Shown here piece after piece: positions 5,948-13,010 of a DNA stretch of 21,112 bases (the first letter of the stretch is position 1; every line of letters begins with the position of its first letter). Origin of the DNA: an uncultured Clostridia bacterium (GTDB taxonomy: Bacteria > Bacillota > Clostridia > Oscillospirales > Oscillospiraceae); NCBI GenBank assembly GCA_937892865.1, contig CALBJG010000136.1:1-21112 (forward strand). The letters are read 5' to 3'. The translations under genes were made by a program, and so were the position numbers. The notes under the pieces are model-generated. The model was not told the DNA's origin, did not search any database, and saw only the letters and a list, made by a program, of their open reading frames with translations.

Positions 5948-7183
5948 ATGAAAAAGATCATCGCACTTCTGCTCGCCGTTGTTATGCTTCTGGCTATGGC
6001 TGCTTGCGCACCCGCTGCCCAGAATGGTGACAACGAAACCACCACCGGCGCTGCTGAAGACAAGGTTGACGCTTCTTCCCTGAAGGTCGGCTTCATCTTC
6101 CTGCACACCGAACAGTCCACCTACGACAAGAACTTCATCGACGCTGCTGTCGCCGCTTGCAAGGAACTGGGCGCTACCATGGTCCAGAAGACCGATATCC
6201 CCGAATCCAACGCTTGCTACGAGGCTGCTGTTGAACTGATCGAAGTCGAAGAGTGCGACATCATCTTCGCTGACTCCTTCGGCCACGAGTCCTTCCTGAT
6301 GCAGGCTGCTGAAGAGTATCCCGATGTTCAGTTCTGCCACGCTACCGGCACCCAGGCGCACACCGCCGGTCTGAAGAACTTCCACAATGCATTCGCTTCC
6401 ATCTATCAGGGTCGTTACGCTGCCGGTGTTGTTGCCGGTCTGAAGCTGAACGAGATGATCAACGCTGGCGAGATCACCGCCGAAGAGGCTAAGATGGGCT
6501 ATGTCGGCGCTTTCACCTTCGCTGAAGTTATCTCCGGTTACACCTCTTTCTACCTGGGCGCTAAGTCCGTTTGCCCCAGCGTAACTATGGATGTTAAGTT
6601 CACCGGTTCCTGGTACGACGAGACCAAGGAAAAGGCTGCTGCCGAAGCTCTGATCAACGGCGGTTGTGTCCTGATCAGCCAGCACGCTGACTCCATGGGC
6701 GCTCCCACTGCTTGTGAGAATGCAAAGGTTCCCAACGTTTCCTACAACGGCTCCACCGCCGCTGCTTGCCCCAACACCTTCCTGGTTTCCTCCCGTATCA
6801 ACTGGATCCCCTACTTCAAGTACATGATCACCCAGGTTGCTAAGGGCGAGGCTATCGCAACTGACTACACCGGCACCATCGAGACCGGCAGCGTCGTTCT
6901 GACCGAACTGGGCAAGAACGTTGCTGAAGGCACCCAGGCTAAGCTGGACGAAGTGATGAAGGGTCTGAAGGAAGGCACTATCAATGTCTTCGACACCGCT
7001 AACTTCACCATCAAGGGTGAAAAGGTCACCTCCTACAAGGCTGACGTTGACACCGACGAGAAGTTCACTCCCGATACCGAAGTTATCGAGAACGGCATCT
7101 TCCAGGAGTCCAAGTTCCGCTCCGCTCCCTACTTTGATGCTCGTATCGACGGCATCACTCTGCTGGACGAGAACTACGGCTAA
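5948..7183 (+). CDS. BMP/PnrA-family nucleoside-binding lipoprotein
   Basis: Substrate-binding lipoprotein of a nucleoside ABC importer, 411 aa. The signal peptide MKKIIALLLAVVMLLAMAAC ends in a lipobox with Cys20 as the lipidation site, followed by a low-complexity linker. The mature domain begins LKVGFIFLHTEQSTYDKNF and contains CDIIFADSFGHESF, DVQFCHATGTQ and YQGRYAAGVVAG, the pattern of the Bmp/PnrA-like family (periplasmic-binding type I fold). The ATG at 5948 follows TAGGAGG. Codon use is strongly biased to GCT, ATC, TTC and AAG, unlike the upstream redox genes, and suggests high expression. The next genes encode the matching ATPase and permeases. Specificity (purine nucleosides) is inferred from xpt; some relatives bind other small ligands. 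Confidence 0.9.
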   Translation: MKKIIALLLAVVMLLAMAACAPAAQNGDNETTTGAAEDKVDASSLKVGFIFLHTEQSTYDKNFIDAAVAACKELGATMVQKTDIPESNACYEAAVELIEVEECDIIFADSFGHESFLMQAAEEYPDVQFCHATGTQAHTAGLKNFHNAFASIYQGRYAAGVVAGLKLNEMINAGEITAEEAKMGYVGAFTFAEVISGYTSFYLGAKSVCPSVTMDVKFTGSWYDETKEKAAAEALINGGCVLISQHADSMGAPTACENAKVPNVSYNGSTAAACPNTFLVSSRINWIPYFKYMITQVAKGEAIATDYTGTIETGSVVLTELGKNVAEGTQAKLDEVMKGLKEGTINVFDTANFTIKGEKVTSYKADVDTDEKFTPDTEVIENGIFQESKFRSAPYFDARIDGITLLDENYG

Positions 7184-7198
7184 TTGATATACCCCAAG

Positions 7199-7224
7199 GC
7201 GGGGCAAGCCTACGCTTGCCCCGC
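7199..7224 (+). repeat. Strong intercistronic hairpin 1 (lipoprotein / nupA)
   Basis: Perfect 11-bp stem GCGGGGCAAGC / GCTTGCCCCGC with loop CTAC. No T-run follows immediately (ATTTTT appears 9 nt later), so it may act as a partial terminator or an mRNA 3'-end stabiliser for the abundant lipoprotein message. Confidence 0.8.
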
Positions 7225-7243
7225 TACATCCATTTTTGAACAG

Positions 7244-7264
7244 CGGACTGATACGGTCAGTCCG
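7244..7264 (+). repeat. Intercistronic hairpin 2 (lipoprotein / nupA)
   Basis: 8-bp stem CGGACTGA / TCAGTCCG with loop TACGG, placed 19 nt after the first hairpin and 19 nt before the nupA ribosome binding site. Confidence 0.7.
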
Positions 7265-7296
7265 GCGTTGAGAACTGGAAAAGGGAGGGTCTTTTC

Positions 7297-8853
7297 TTGG
7301 AGAAACAACCGGCTATTGAATTAAAAAATATCACAAAAACCTTTGGCCCCGTGGTGGCAAACAAAGATGTTTGTCTGACCGCTCACCGGGGTGAGATCCT
7401 GTCCATTTTGGGCGAAAACGGCAGTGGTAAGACCACGCTGATGAATATGATCTCCGGTATTTATTTCCCGGACGAAGGTCAGATCTTCATCGGCGGTGAG
7501 GAAGTTACCATCGCTTCTCCCAAGGACGCATTTGACTACAAGATCGGCATGATCCATCAGCACTTCAAACTGGTGGATGTGTTCACCGCTACGGAAAATA
7601 TCGTGCTGGGTCTGGACGAAAAGCCTTATAATCTGAAGCAGTTTTCTCAGAAGATCCTGGAGATCAGCAATCAGTACGGTTTTGAGATCGATCCGGACAA
7701 GAAGATCTACGATATGTCCGTTTCCGAAAAGCAGACCGTGGAGATCATCAAGGTGCTGTACCGCGGCGCTGACATTCTGATCCTGGACGAGCCTACCGCT
7801 GTGCTGACGCCCCAGGAGACACAGAAACTCTTTGCTGTTCTGCGCCGGATGCGGGACGACGGCAAGTGTATCATTATCATCACCCACAAGTTGCACGAAG
7901 TGCTGTCCCTTTCCGACCGGGTATCCGTTCTGCGGAAAGGCGAGTATGTGGGTACTGTCAACACTGCAGAAACCAATGAATCCCAGTTGACGGAAATGAT
8001 GGTGGGCAAAAAGGTCGCTTTAAATATCGACCGCTCCGAGCCCAAAGATCCTCAGATCCGTCTGGAGGTCAAGGACATCAGTTGCGTAAACCGCCAGGGT
8101 ACGACCGTTCTTGACGATGTGAGTTTTACCGCATACAGCGGCGAGATCCTGGGTGTTGCCGGTATCGCCGGCTCCGGTCAGCGGGAACTTTTAGAAGCCA
8201 TCGCCGGTCTGCAGTATTTGACCCAGGGTGACATTTACTACCACAATCCCAAAACCGGTCAGGTGGACGACCTGCGGAACAAAACCCCCATTCAGATCCG
8301 TGAATTGGGCGTGCGTCTTTCCTTCGTGCCGGAAGACCGGCTGGGTATGGGTCTTGTGGGCAATATGGACATTGTCGACAATATGATGCTCCGCAGTTAC
8401 CGCCGGGGCAAGAGCGCATTTTTGCAGCGCAAAGAGCCCAAAGATCTGGCAGAGCAGATCATTCGCGATCTGGAAGTGGTCACCCCCAGCGCATCTACGC
8501 CTGTCCGGCGTCTTTCCGGCGGTAACGTGCAGAAAGTGCTGGTTGGCCGTGAGATCGCCGCAGCCCCCAAGGTGCTGATGACTGCTTACCCCGTCCGCGG
8601 TCTGGATATCAACTCCTCTTACACCATTTATAACCTGCTCAATGAGCAGAAAGAAAAAGGCACGGCTGTGATCTTCGTGGGCGAAGACCTGGACGTGCTG
8701 CTGGAACTGTGTGACCGGATCCTGGTCATTGGCTCCGGCAAGATCACCGGTCTGGTGGATGCCCGGACGGCAACCAAAGAGCAGATCGGTCTGCTGATGA
8801 CAAAATCTGAACCGATGGATCCCCAGGAAGGAGGCGAGGATCATGGCAACTAA
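7297..8853 (+). CDS. nupA: Nucleoside ABC transporter ATP-binding protein (two nucleotide-binding domains)
   Basis: Cytoplasmic ATPase with tandem nucleotide-binding domains, 518 aa, the usual size of NupA/RbsA-type proteins. Domain 1: Walker A GENGSGKTT, signature-like MSVSEKQTVEI, Walker B ILILDEPTAVLTPQE, switch His in IIITHKLHE. Domain 2: degenerate P-loop GIAGSGQRE, FVPEDRLGMGL, signature LSGGNVQKV, Walker-B region LMTAYPVRGLD, and VGEDLD in place of the common SEDLD. Such a degenerate second site is normal in this family. The start codon is TTG (7297-7299), supported by GGGAGGG 8 nt upstream and no better in-frame start. It overlaps the first permease gene by 11 bp. The symbol follows the lactococcal Bmp-Nup system. 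Confidence 0.92.
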   Translation: MEKQPAIELKNITKTFGPVVANKDVCLTAHRGEILSILGENGSGKTTLMNMISGIYFPDEGQIFIGGEEVTIASPKDAFDYKIGMIHQHFKLVDVFTATENIVLGLDEKPYNLKQFSQKILEISNQYGFEIDPDKKIYDMSVSEKQTVEIIKVLYRGADILILDEPTAVLTPQETQKLFAVLRRMRDDGKCIIIITHKLHEVLSLSDRVSVLRKGEYVGTVNTAETNESQLTEMMVGKKVALNIDRSEPKDPQIRLEVKDISCVNRQGTTVLDDVSFTAYSGEILGVAGIAGSGQRELLEAIAGLQYLTQGDIYYHNPKTGQVDDLRNKTPIQIRELGVRLSFVPEDRLGMGLVGNMDIVDNMMLRSYRRGKSAFLQRKEPKDLAEQIIRDLEVVTPSASTPVRRLSGGNVQKVLVGREIAAAPKVLMTAYPVRGLDINSSYTIYNLLNEQKEKGTAVIFVGEDLDVLLELCDRILVIGSGKITGLVDARTATKEQIGLLMTKSEPMDPQEGGEDHGN

Positions 8854-9952
8854 TCAGAAAAAGCACCGGGAGCCCCTGATCCACATCGCCAAGCGGGACA
8901 ACCTGCCCGGTTATAAAGCCTGGTTGATCCGTTTTATCGCTATTTTGCTGGGCTTCCTGGTGATCGGCGTTTTGTCCTCTGTGCTCACCGGCGCAACCGT
9001 TATGGAAAGTTACCAAATTATGTTCAAAGGCGTATTTGGCAGACTTTTAGAGGGCAAGACCACACTTTTGTGGCGTTTCCTGCAGCAAACTGCTGTTCTG
9101 CTGTGCCTTTCCCTGGCTGTGACCCCCGCTTTCCGGATGCGGTTCTGGAACTGTGGCGCGGAAGGTCAGGCATTGATCGGCGGTCTGGCTGCTATGATCT
9201 GTATGATCGAACTGGGTGGCAAAGTTCCCGACAGCCTGCTGATCCCGATCATCGCTGTCGCCAGTATTGCCGCCGGCGCGATCTGGGGTTTGATCCCGGC
9301 GCTGTTCCAGGCCCAGTACAAAACCAATGAGACCTTGTTTACCTTGATGATGAACTATGTTGCCACCCAGATCGTGGCATACTATGTTTATCTCACCGGC
9401 TCCGGTTCCGGTATCATCAAGCCGGTGAAGACCGGCAATCTGCCCGTGATCTTCGGTGAAAAGTGCCTTTTGAATGTGCTGATCGTGGTCGTGCTGATGG
9501 TCGCTTCTTTCATATATCTGAAATACAGCAAACACGGCTACGAGATCTCCGTTGTGGGTGAAAGCCAAAACACCGCCCGCTATGTGGGCATCAACGTGAA
9601 AAAGGTCATTATCCGGACGATGGTGATCTCCGGCGCGCTGTGCGGCGTTGCCGGTATGCTGCTGGTTTCCGGTATTGACCACTCCATCAACACCAACACC
9701 GTGGGCGGCCAGGGCTTCACCGCCATTATGATCTCCTGGTTGGGTCAGTTCAATCCCTTTATTATGGCCGGTATGGCTGGTTTGGTCACATTCCTGCAAA
9801 CCGGCGCTGCCAAGGTGGCTGACAGTTTCTTCCTGAACAGCGCGTACGCCGATATTGCTTCCGGTGTGGTTGTTCTGTTCCTGGTTGGTTGCGAGTTCTT
9901 TATTCAATACAAAATCCGGTTCCGTCATAGCAAGAAAGGGGGCGCAGCATAA
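8843..9952 (+). CDS. nupB: Nucleoside ABC transporter permease 1
   Basis: Integral membrane permease, 369 aa, with about 8-10 hydrophobic helices, belonging to the branched-chain-amino-acid/sugar/nucleoside permease superfamily (BPD_transp_2 type). The family-like FRMRFWNCGAEGQALIGG and YKTNETLFTLMMNY segments are visible, and the cytoplasmic loop GYEISVVGESQNTARYVGIN is the expected ATPase-contacting region. An N-terminal hydrophilic stretch of about 28 residues precedes helix 1. The ATG lies inside the end of nupA (11-bp overlap) after GGAGGCGAGG, implying coupled translation. It pairs with nupC as the heterodimeric channel. Confidence 0.92.
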   Translation: MATNQKKHREPLIHIAKRDNLPGYKAWLIRFIAILLGFLVIGVLSSVLTGATVMESYQIMFKGVFGRLLEGKTTLLWRFLQQTAVLLCLSLAVTPAFRMRFWNCGAEGQALIGGLAAMICMIELGGKVPDSLLIPIIAVASIAAGAIWGLIPALFQAQYKTNETLFTLMMNYVATQIVAYYVYLTGSGSGIIKPVKTGNLPVIFGEKCLLNVLIVVVLMVASFIYLKYSKHGYEISVVGESQNTARYVGINVKKVIIRTMVISGALCGVAGMLLVSGIDHSINTNTVGGQGFTAIMISWLGQFNPFIMAGMAGLVTFLQTGAAKVADSFFLNSAYADIASGVVVLFLVGCEFFIQYKIRFRHSKKGGAA

Positions 9953-10947
9953 TGAATATGTTTGTTGCATTTATCAGTTCTGCCATCCCTCTGGGTGTGC
10001 CCCTTCTGTACGGTTCCACCGGTGAGATCATTACGGAAAAATCCGGTCATTTGAACCTGGGTATTCCCGGCATTATGTATGTTGGCGCTATCAGCGGCGT
10101 TATCGGCGCATTCCTCTATGAAACGGGCTGCGATGCCGCCGGTGTGGCGATGATCCCACTGCTGGCGATCCTGATCCCGCTGCTTTGCTCCATCCTCGGT
10201 TCTGTGCTGATGGGTCTTATTTACAGTTTTATGACCGTTTCCCTCCGGGCAAACCAGAATGTTACCGGCTTGGCGCTGACCACCTTCGGCATCGGTCTTG
10301 GCAACTTCTTCGGCAGTTCCCTTACCAAGTTGACAGACAGCGATTTGCCCATTATCGCCCTGAAACGGACCAGTGATCTGTATCGTACGGCTCTGCCCTT
10401 TGCGGATGATCTGGGTTGGTTCGGTCAGATCTTCCTGTCCCACGATTTTCTGACCTATGTTGCCGTTGCTGTGGCATTGGTGGCATCCTTCGTGCTGACC
10501 CGCACCCGTGTCGGTCTGAATCTGCGTTCCGTAGGTGAAAACCCCGCCACTGCAGATGCCGCAGGTATCAATGTTACCCGGTATAAGTACCTGGCAACCT
10601 GCATCGGCAGCGCCGTTGCCGGTCTAGGCGGTCTGCAGTATGTGATGGCATATGCCAACGGCATATGGTCCAACAACGCCTTCGGCGACCGGGGCTGGAT
10701 GGCCATCGCACTGGTTATCTTTGCTCTGTGGAAGCCCAATATGGCAATTTTGGGTTCTTTCCTTTTCGGCGCACTGTGTAACGCCAATAACTATATCCGC
10801 GGCTTGGGTACCGCTACCCAGGAACTGTTCAAACTGCTTCCTTATGTGGTTACCCTGCTGGTGCTGATCATTACCAGTATGCGTAAGAAGCGTGAGCATC
10901 AGCCGCCCCAGAGTCTGGGCCTTTCTTACTTCCGTGAAGAGCGATAA
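9952..10947 (+). CDS. nupC: Nucleoside ABC transporter permease 2
   Basis: Second permease, 331 aa, about 8-10 membrane helices. The start LGVPLLYGSTGEIITEKSG and HLNLGIPGIMYVG are hallmarks of this permease type, and GLNLRSVGENPATADAAGIN is the ATPase-contacting loop. It overlaps the nupB stop by 1 bp (TAATG), so translation is coupled. It is the last gene of the xpt operon; a strong terminator follows 14 bp after its stop. NupC here means the ABC permease and is not the E. coli concentrative nucleoside transporter of the same name. Confidence 0.92.
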   Translation: MNMFVAFISSAIPLGVPLLYGSTGEIITEKSGHLNLGIPGIMYVGAISGVIGAFLYETGCDAAGVAMIPLLAILIPLLCSILGSVLMGLIYSFMTVSLRANQNVTGLALTTFGIGLGNFFGSSLTKLTDSDLPIIALKRTSDLYRTALPFADDLGWFGQIFLSHDFLTYVAVAVALVASFVLTRTRVGLNLRSVGENPATADAAGINVTRYKYLATCIGSAVAGLGGLQYVMAYANGIWSNNAFGDRGWMAIALVIFALWKPNMAILGSFLFGALCNANNYIRGLGTATQELFKLLPYVVTLLVLIITSMRKKREHQPPQSLGLSYFREER

Positions 10948-10960
10948 TCCAATTACGCAT

Positions 10961-10994
10961 AAATCCCCCAAACCACAGTGGTTTGGGGGATTTT
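10961..10994. terminator. Strong bidirectional terminator after nupC
   Basis: AAATCCCCCAAACCAC (10961-10976) pairs with GTGGTTTGGGGGATTT (10978-10993), an almost loopless 16-bp inverted repeat flanked by A and T runs. It closes the nup operon and the converging ywaF-like gene. Confidence 0.92.
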
Positions 10995-10996
10995 AT

Positions 10997-11764
10997 TTAT
11001 ACATTCACAAGTTTTTTGGCTTTTCTGTCTTTTAAGTACCAGGGCAGGTAAGACAGGAAGAACAGCGCTGTGACCGCAGCCGCCATAATCAGGATCCGCA
11101 GCCAGAAGATAGGGGGCAGGATATCCAGAATGGAGGGGGTATCCTCCGGCTTTGCCATAAACAGATAGTTGGCGCCGGGGCCCAGGATCTGATTGGATAT
11201 GTAAGCAACAATCGCAAGGACGATCATCCAGATATATGCCCGGACAATGGACTTGACCGTGGGGCGCATTTTATGTACGAAGATCATATAGAACACTGCC
11301 ACATAGCCCAGCAGATGTTCCGCCCAGAACTGATAGTAGCGGAAGCGGGTAGGACCGGTGTAGGAGATCACCGTGGGGGTGATCAATGCAAAGATCGAAC
11401 CAGAGAACAGCCAGAAATAGCAGATATCAAACAGTTTCTGATTTTTGCCCACCAGCATATAACTGGAGAATACCACGACCCAGCCGCACACGGTAATGGG
11501 CAGGTGATCAACGGGGTTGGGATCCAGTTCTCCCGGCAAGGCGATCAGCCGCCAGTAATAGGACATTTCCGACACGATCAGCATAAATGCCAAAATGTAG
11601 CGGAATTTTTCTTCAAACTTGCAATTCCATATCTGATCCCGTTTCCGGTAGATCAGATAGATCAATGCCGCCACCACCAGAATCGGCAGAAAATGGGCAA
11701 GACCGAAATTGGTAAATTCAATACTGTCGCCCTTGCCGAAAAAATAATGCAAAAATGCTTTCAT
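10997..11764 (-). CDS. YwaF/TMEM164-like integral membrane protein (paralogue A)
   Basis: 255 aa, about seven membrane helices. It has the features of the TIGR02206/YwaF family: FGLAHFLPILV near the N-terminus, DHLPITVCGW (86-95, Cys93), FRYYQFWAEH (141-150, His150), MRPTVKSIVRAY, and NYLFMAKPEDTPSILDIL (199-216) before the last helix. Established knowledge: this bacterial family is related to eukaryotic TMEM164, reported to be an ether-phospholipid acyltransferase with a catalytic cysteine. Inference: Cys93 and His150 may form an equivalent site. The ATG at 11764 has GGGAGG upstream and a promoter of its own. A second family member and a YhhN-like gene lie 1-3 kb away. Confidence 0.82.
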   Translation of the reverse strand: MKAFLHYFFGKGDSIEFTNFGLAHFLPILVVAALIYLIYRKRDQIWNCKFEEKFRYILAFMLIVSEMSYYWRLIALPGELDPNPVDHLPITVCGWVVVFSSYMLVGKNQKLFDICYFWLFSGSIFALITPTVISYTGPTRFRYYQFWAEHLLGYVAVFYMIFVHKMRPTVKSIVRAYIWMIVLAIVAYISNQILGPGANYLFMAKPEDTPSILDILPPIFWLRILIMAAAVTALFFLSYLPWYLKDRKAKKLVNV

Positions 11765-11795
11765 GCGTCGCCTCCCAAACTGAAATGTTGCTTAA

Positions 11796-11824
11796 AATAT
11801 ACCACAGAGGCATCATAAAAGCAA
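11796..11824 (-). promoter_or_regulatory. Promoter of the ywaF-like gene
   Basis: Leftward TTGCTT (11819-11824), 17 bp, TATATT (11796-11801). It sits between the terminator of the upstream small gene and the ywaF-like ATG. Confidence 0.5.
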
Positions 11825-11843
11825 TATTTTGTCGAAATATATC

Positions 11844-11872
11844 AAAAAAACAGCACTCTTTACGAGTGCTGT
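11844..11872 (-). terminator. Terminator of the ribbon-helix-helix gene
   Basis: Reading leftwards ACAGCACTC, loop of 5 nt, GAGTGCTGT, then a run of T. It begins in the stop codon of the small gene. Confidence 0.9.
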
Positions 11873-12060
11873 CAGTTGTTATTATCCTTTTCGCCGGAAA
11901 TTTCGCCATGTTCGTTTTCAAACTCCCGGATACACTGGCGAATCAGATGCAATATCTGTCCATTACCGGAACGCCCCTCATATTTGGCTATATAGTGGAG
12001 TTTCCGGTGCAGTTCCGGATCGACTTCGATTCCCAAATGCTTGTTATTCTTATTGCGCAT
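11872..12060 (-). CDS. Arc-like ribbon-helix-helix DNA-binding protein
   Basis: 62-residue basic protein. LGIEVDPELHRKLHYIAKYE reads as the beta strand plus helix 1, and GRSGNGQILHLIRQCIREFE as the turn plus helix 2 of a ribbon-helix-helix fold, as in Arc/MetJ repressors. The ATG at 12060 is preferred because GAGGTGG lies 5 nt upstream; an in-frame TTG at 12072 would overlap that site. It is divergent from a four-cysteine small protein and the 102-bp gap contains a large perfect palindrome, so autoregulation and control of the neighbour are likely. RHH proteins also occur as antitoxins, but no toxin-like partner is recognisable here. Confidence 0.82.
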   Translation of the reverse strand: MRNKNNKHLGIEVDPELHRKLHYIAKYEGRSGNGQILHLIRQCIREFENEHGEISGEKDNNN

Positions 12061-12118
12061 AAGCCACCTCAAAATAAATTTAAGTATATTTTAAGATGAT
12101 TTTATCTTTCTTTTGTGA

Positions 12119-12143
12119 TAGTATACTTATGTTAAGTATACTA
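12119..12143. promoter_or_regulatory. Perfect palindrome, probable RHH operator, overlapping a promoter
   Basis: Arms TAGTATACTTA (12119-12129) and TAAGTATACTA (12133-12143) are exact inverted repeats separated by TGT. A further half-site AAGTATA lies at 12082-12088, close to the RHH start. The right arm contains TATACT (12137-12142), a good -10 for the plus-strand gene with a weak -35 TTGTGA (12113-12118). Confidence 0.7.
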
Positions 12144-12161
12144 TATTTAGGAGGACACATT

Positions 12162-12392
12162 ATGGCAGAATTTTGCGTGGATTGTTGGAACAAGATCATG
12201 GAATCAAATGAAGACCCTAAAACATTTACGCTCTCCCCGTATTTAGATCTTTGCGAAGGGTGCGGTCAGTATAAACCGGTGATCATCAGCATCAAACGCC
12301 GTTATTTCATCCGGCTTTGGTTTTCGGAGCATTTCCCCCGAAAATCCCGATCAGCACCTGGGAGGGCAGGTAGAAAAACCAGGCGAGGTTAA
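12162..12392 (+). CDS. Small four-cysteine (zinc-ribbon-like) protein of unknown function
   Basis: 76 aa. Two CxxC knuckles, Cys5/Cys8 (FCVDCWN) and Cys31/Cys34 (LCEGCGQ), 22 residues apart, suggest a structural zinc site. The ATG at 12162 follows AGGAGG with good spacing. The C-terminal half is basic (KRR, RKSR, GRKTRRG) and its last 86 bp overlap the 3' end of the converging YhhN-like gene, so that half may be unconserved extension. I recall similar short VDCWN...LCEGCG proteins in clostridia but know no function. It is divergent from the RHH repressor gene and shares its operator. Confidence 0.65.
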   Translation: MAEFCVDCWNKIMESNEDPKTFTLSPYLDLCEGCGQYKPVIISIKRRYFIRLWFSEHFPRKSRSAPGRAGRKTRRG

Positions 12393-12966
12393 AGGGCATA
12401 AACAAGATCCGGTACAGAAGTGTATCTGCGCCGATGGGCAGATACCCTCCTGCCGCCACCTGTAGACCGATAACCGTATCGCACAAAAGAAACAGCAAAA
12501 ACGCCAGGGACAGCGGTTTGTTTTTCGTAAAAGACTGAATGAGATTTACAATGAGCATCACATAGTAAGCCACGCTGATCAGCGCCAGCGCATCGGTCTT
12601 ACTGCCCAGAATTGTCAGGGTGATCACCTCTATCGCCGCCACCGCGCCGATCCGCAGCCACAAAAACACTTTTCCCGGTGTTTCCCGGTGCAGCATAATG
12701 GCATATAAGGTCTGGGCCGCCAGAAAGAACACCATGCCCGGCAATTTTTCGCCCAAAAGCACCAGGAAAAAGTCCGCGCCCACGGTACACACCAAACCTG
12801 CCCGCACCCAGTTGTTTCTTCCTGCAAAAAACGCAAAGGCGCAACACAGAACGATGGATAGAAAACTGCTCCATATCAAAAGGCTGCCGCCGGTGGTGAG
12901 GATGCATATATAAAGCGCAGCCTCGATGCCGAGAAAGGCAGGCAGTAAAAATTTCTTCAGATTCAT
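12307..12966 (-). CDS. YhhN/TMEM86-like membrane protein (lysoplasmalogenase family)
   Basis: 219 aa, about eight membrane helices. TVGADFFLVLLGEKLPGMVFF (61-81, split at LLG, with intramembrane Asp65) and FLAAQTLYAIM resemble the conserved GD..L...FxxAHxxY core of YhhN proteins, and LLFLLCDTVIGL (157-168, Asp163) resembles the second conserved Asp helix. Characterised YhhN/TMEM86 proteins hydrolyse the vinyl-ether bond of lysoplasmalogens. I chose the ATG at 12966 (AGGAG 8 nt upstream) over the GTG at 12972, which is too close to that site. It lies 42 bp downstream of paralogue B in the same direction with a strong hairpin between. Divergent from the best-known members, so activity is an inference. 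Confidence 0.65.
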   Translation of the reverse strand: MNLKKFLLPAFLGIEAALYICILTTGGSLLIWSSFLSIVLCCAFAFFAGRNNWVRAGLVCTVGADFFLVLLGEKLPGMVFFLAAQTLYAIMLHRETPGKVFLWLRIGAVAAIEVITLTILGSKTDALALISVAYYVMLIVNLIQSFTKNKPLSLAFLLFLLCDTVIGLQVAAGGYLPIGADTLLYRILFMPFNLAWFFYLPSQVLIGIFGGNAPKTKAG

Positions 12967-12981
12967 ATACACTTCTCCTGC

Positions 12982-13010
12982 AAAGAAAGGAGGCTCTGCC
13001 TCCTTTCTTT
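12982..13010 (-). repeat. Perfect 13-bp hairpin between paralogue B and the yhhN-like gene
   Basis: AAAGAAAGGAGGC and GCCTCCTTTCTTT flank a 3-nt loop and overlap the upstream stop codon. One arm is an ideal extended Shine-Dalgarno sequence and the other equals the 3' tail of 16S rRNA. No U-tract follows, so it is an imperfect terminator, or a control or processing element. Confidence 0.75.

Noticed and set aside
5870..7207. 445-codon open frame on the minus strand
   Set aside because: Antisense to the BMP-family lipoprotein and again an artefact of biased codons.
11872..12392. Classical toxin-antitoxin pair
   Set aside because: An RHH protein is present, but the genes are divergent, not in tandem, and the partner lacks any known toxin motif.
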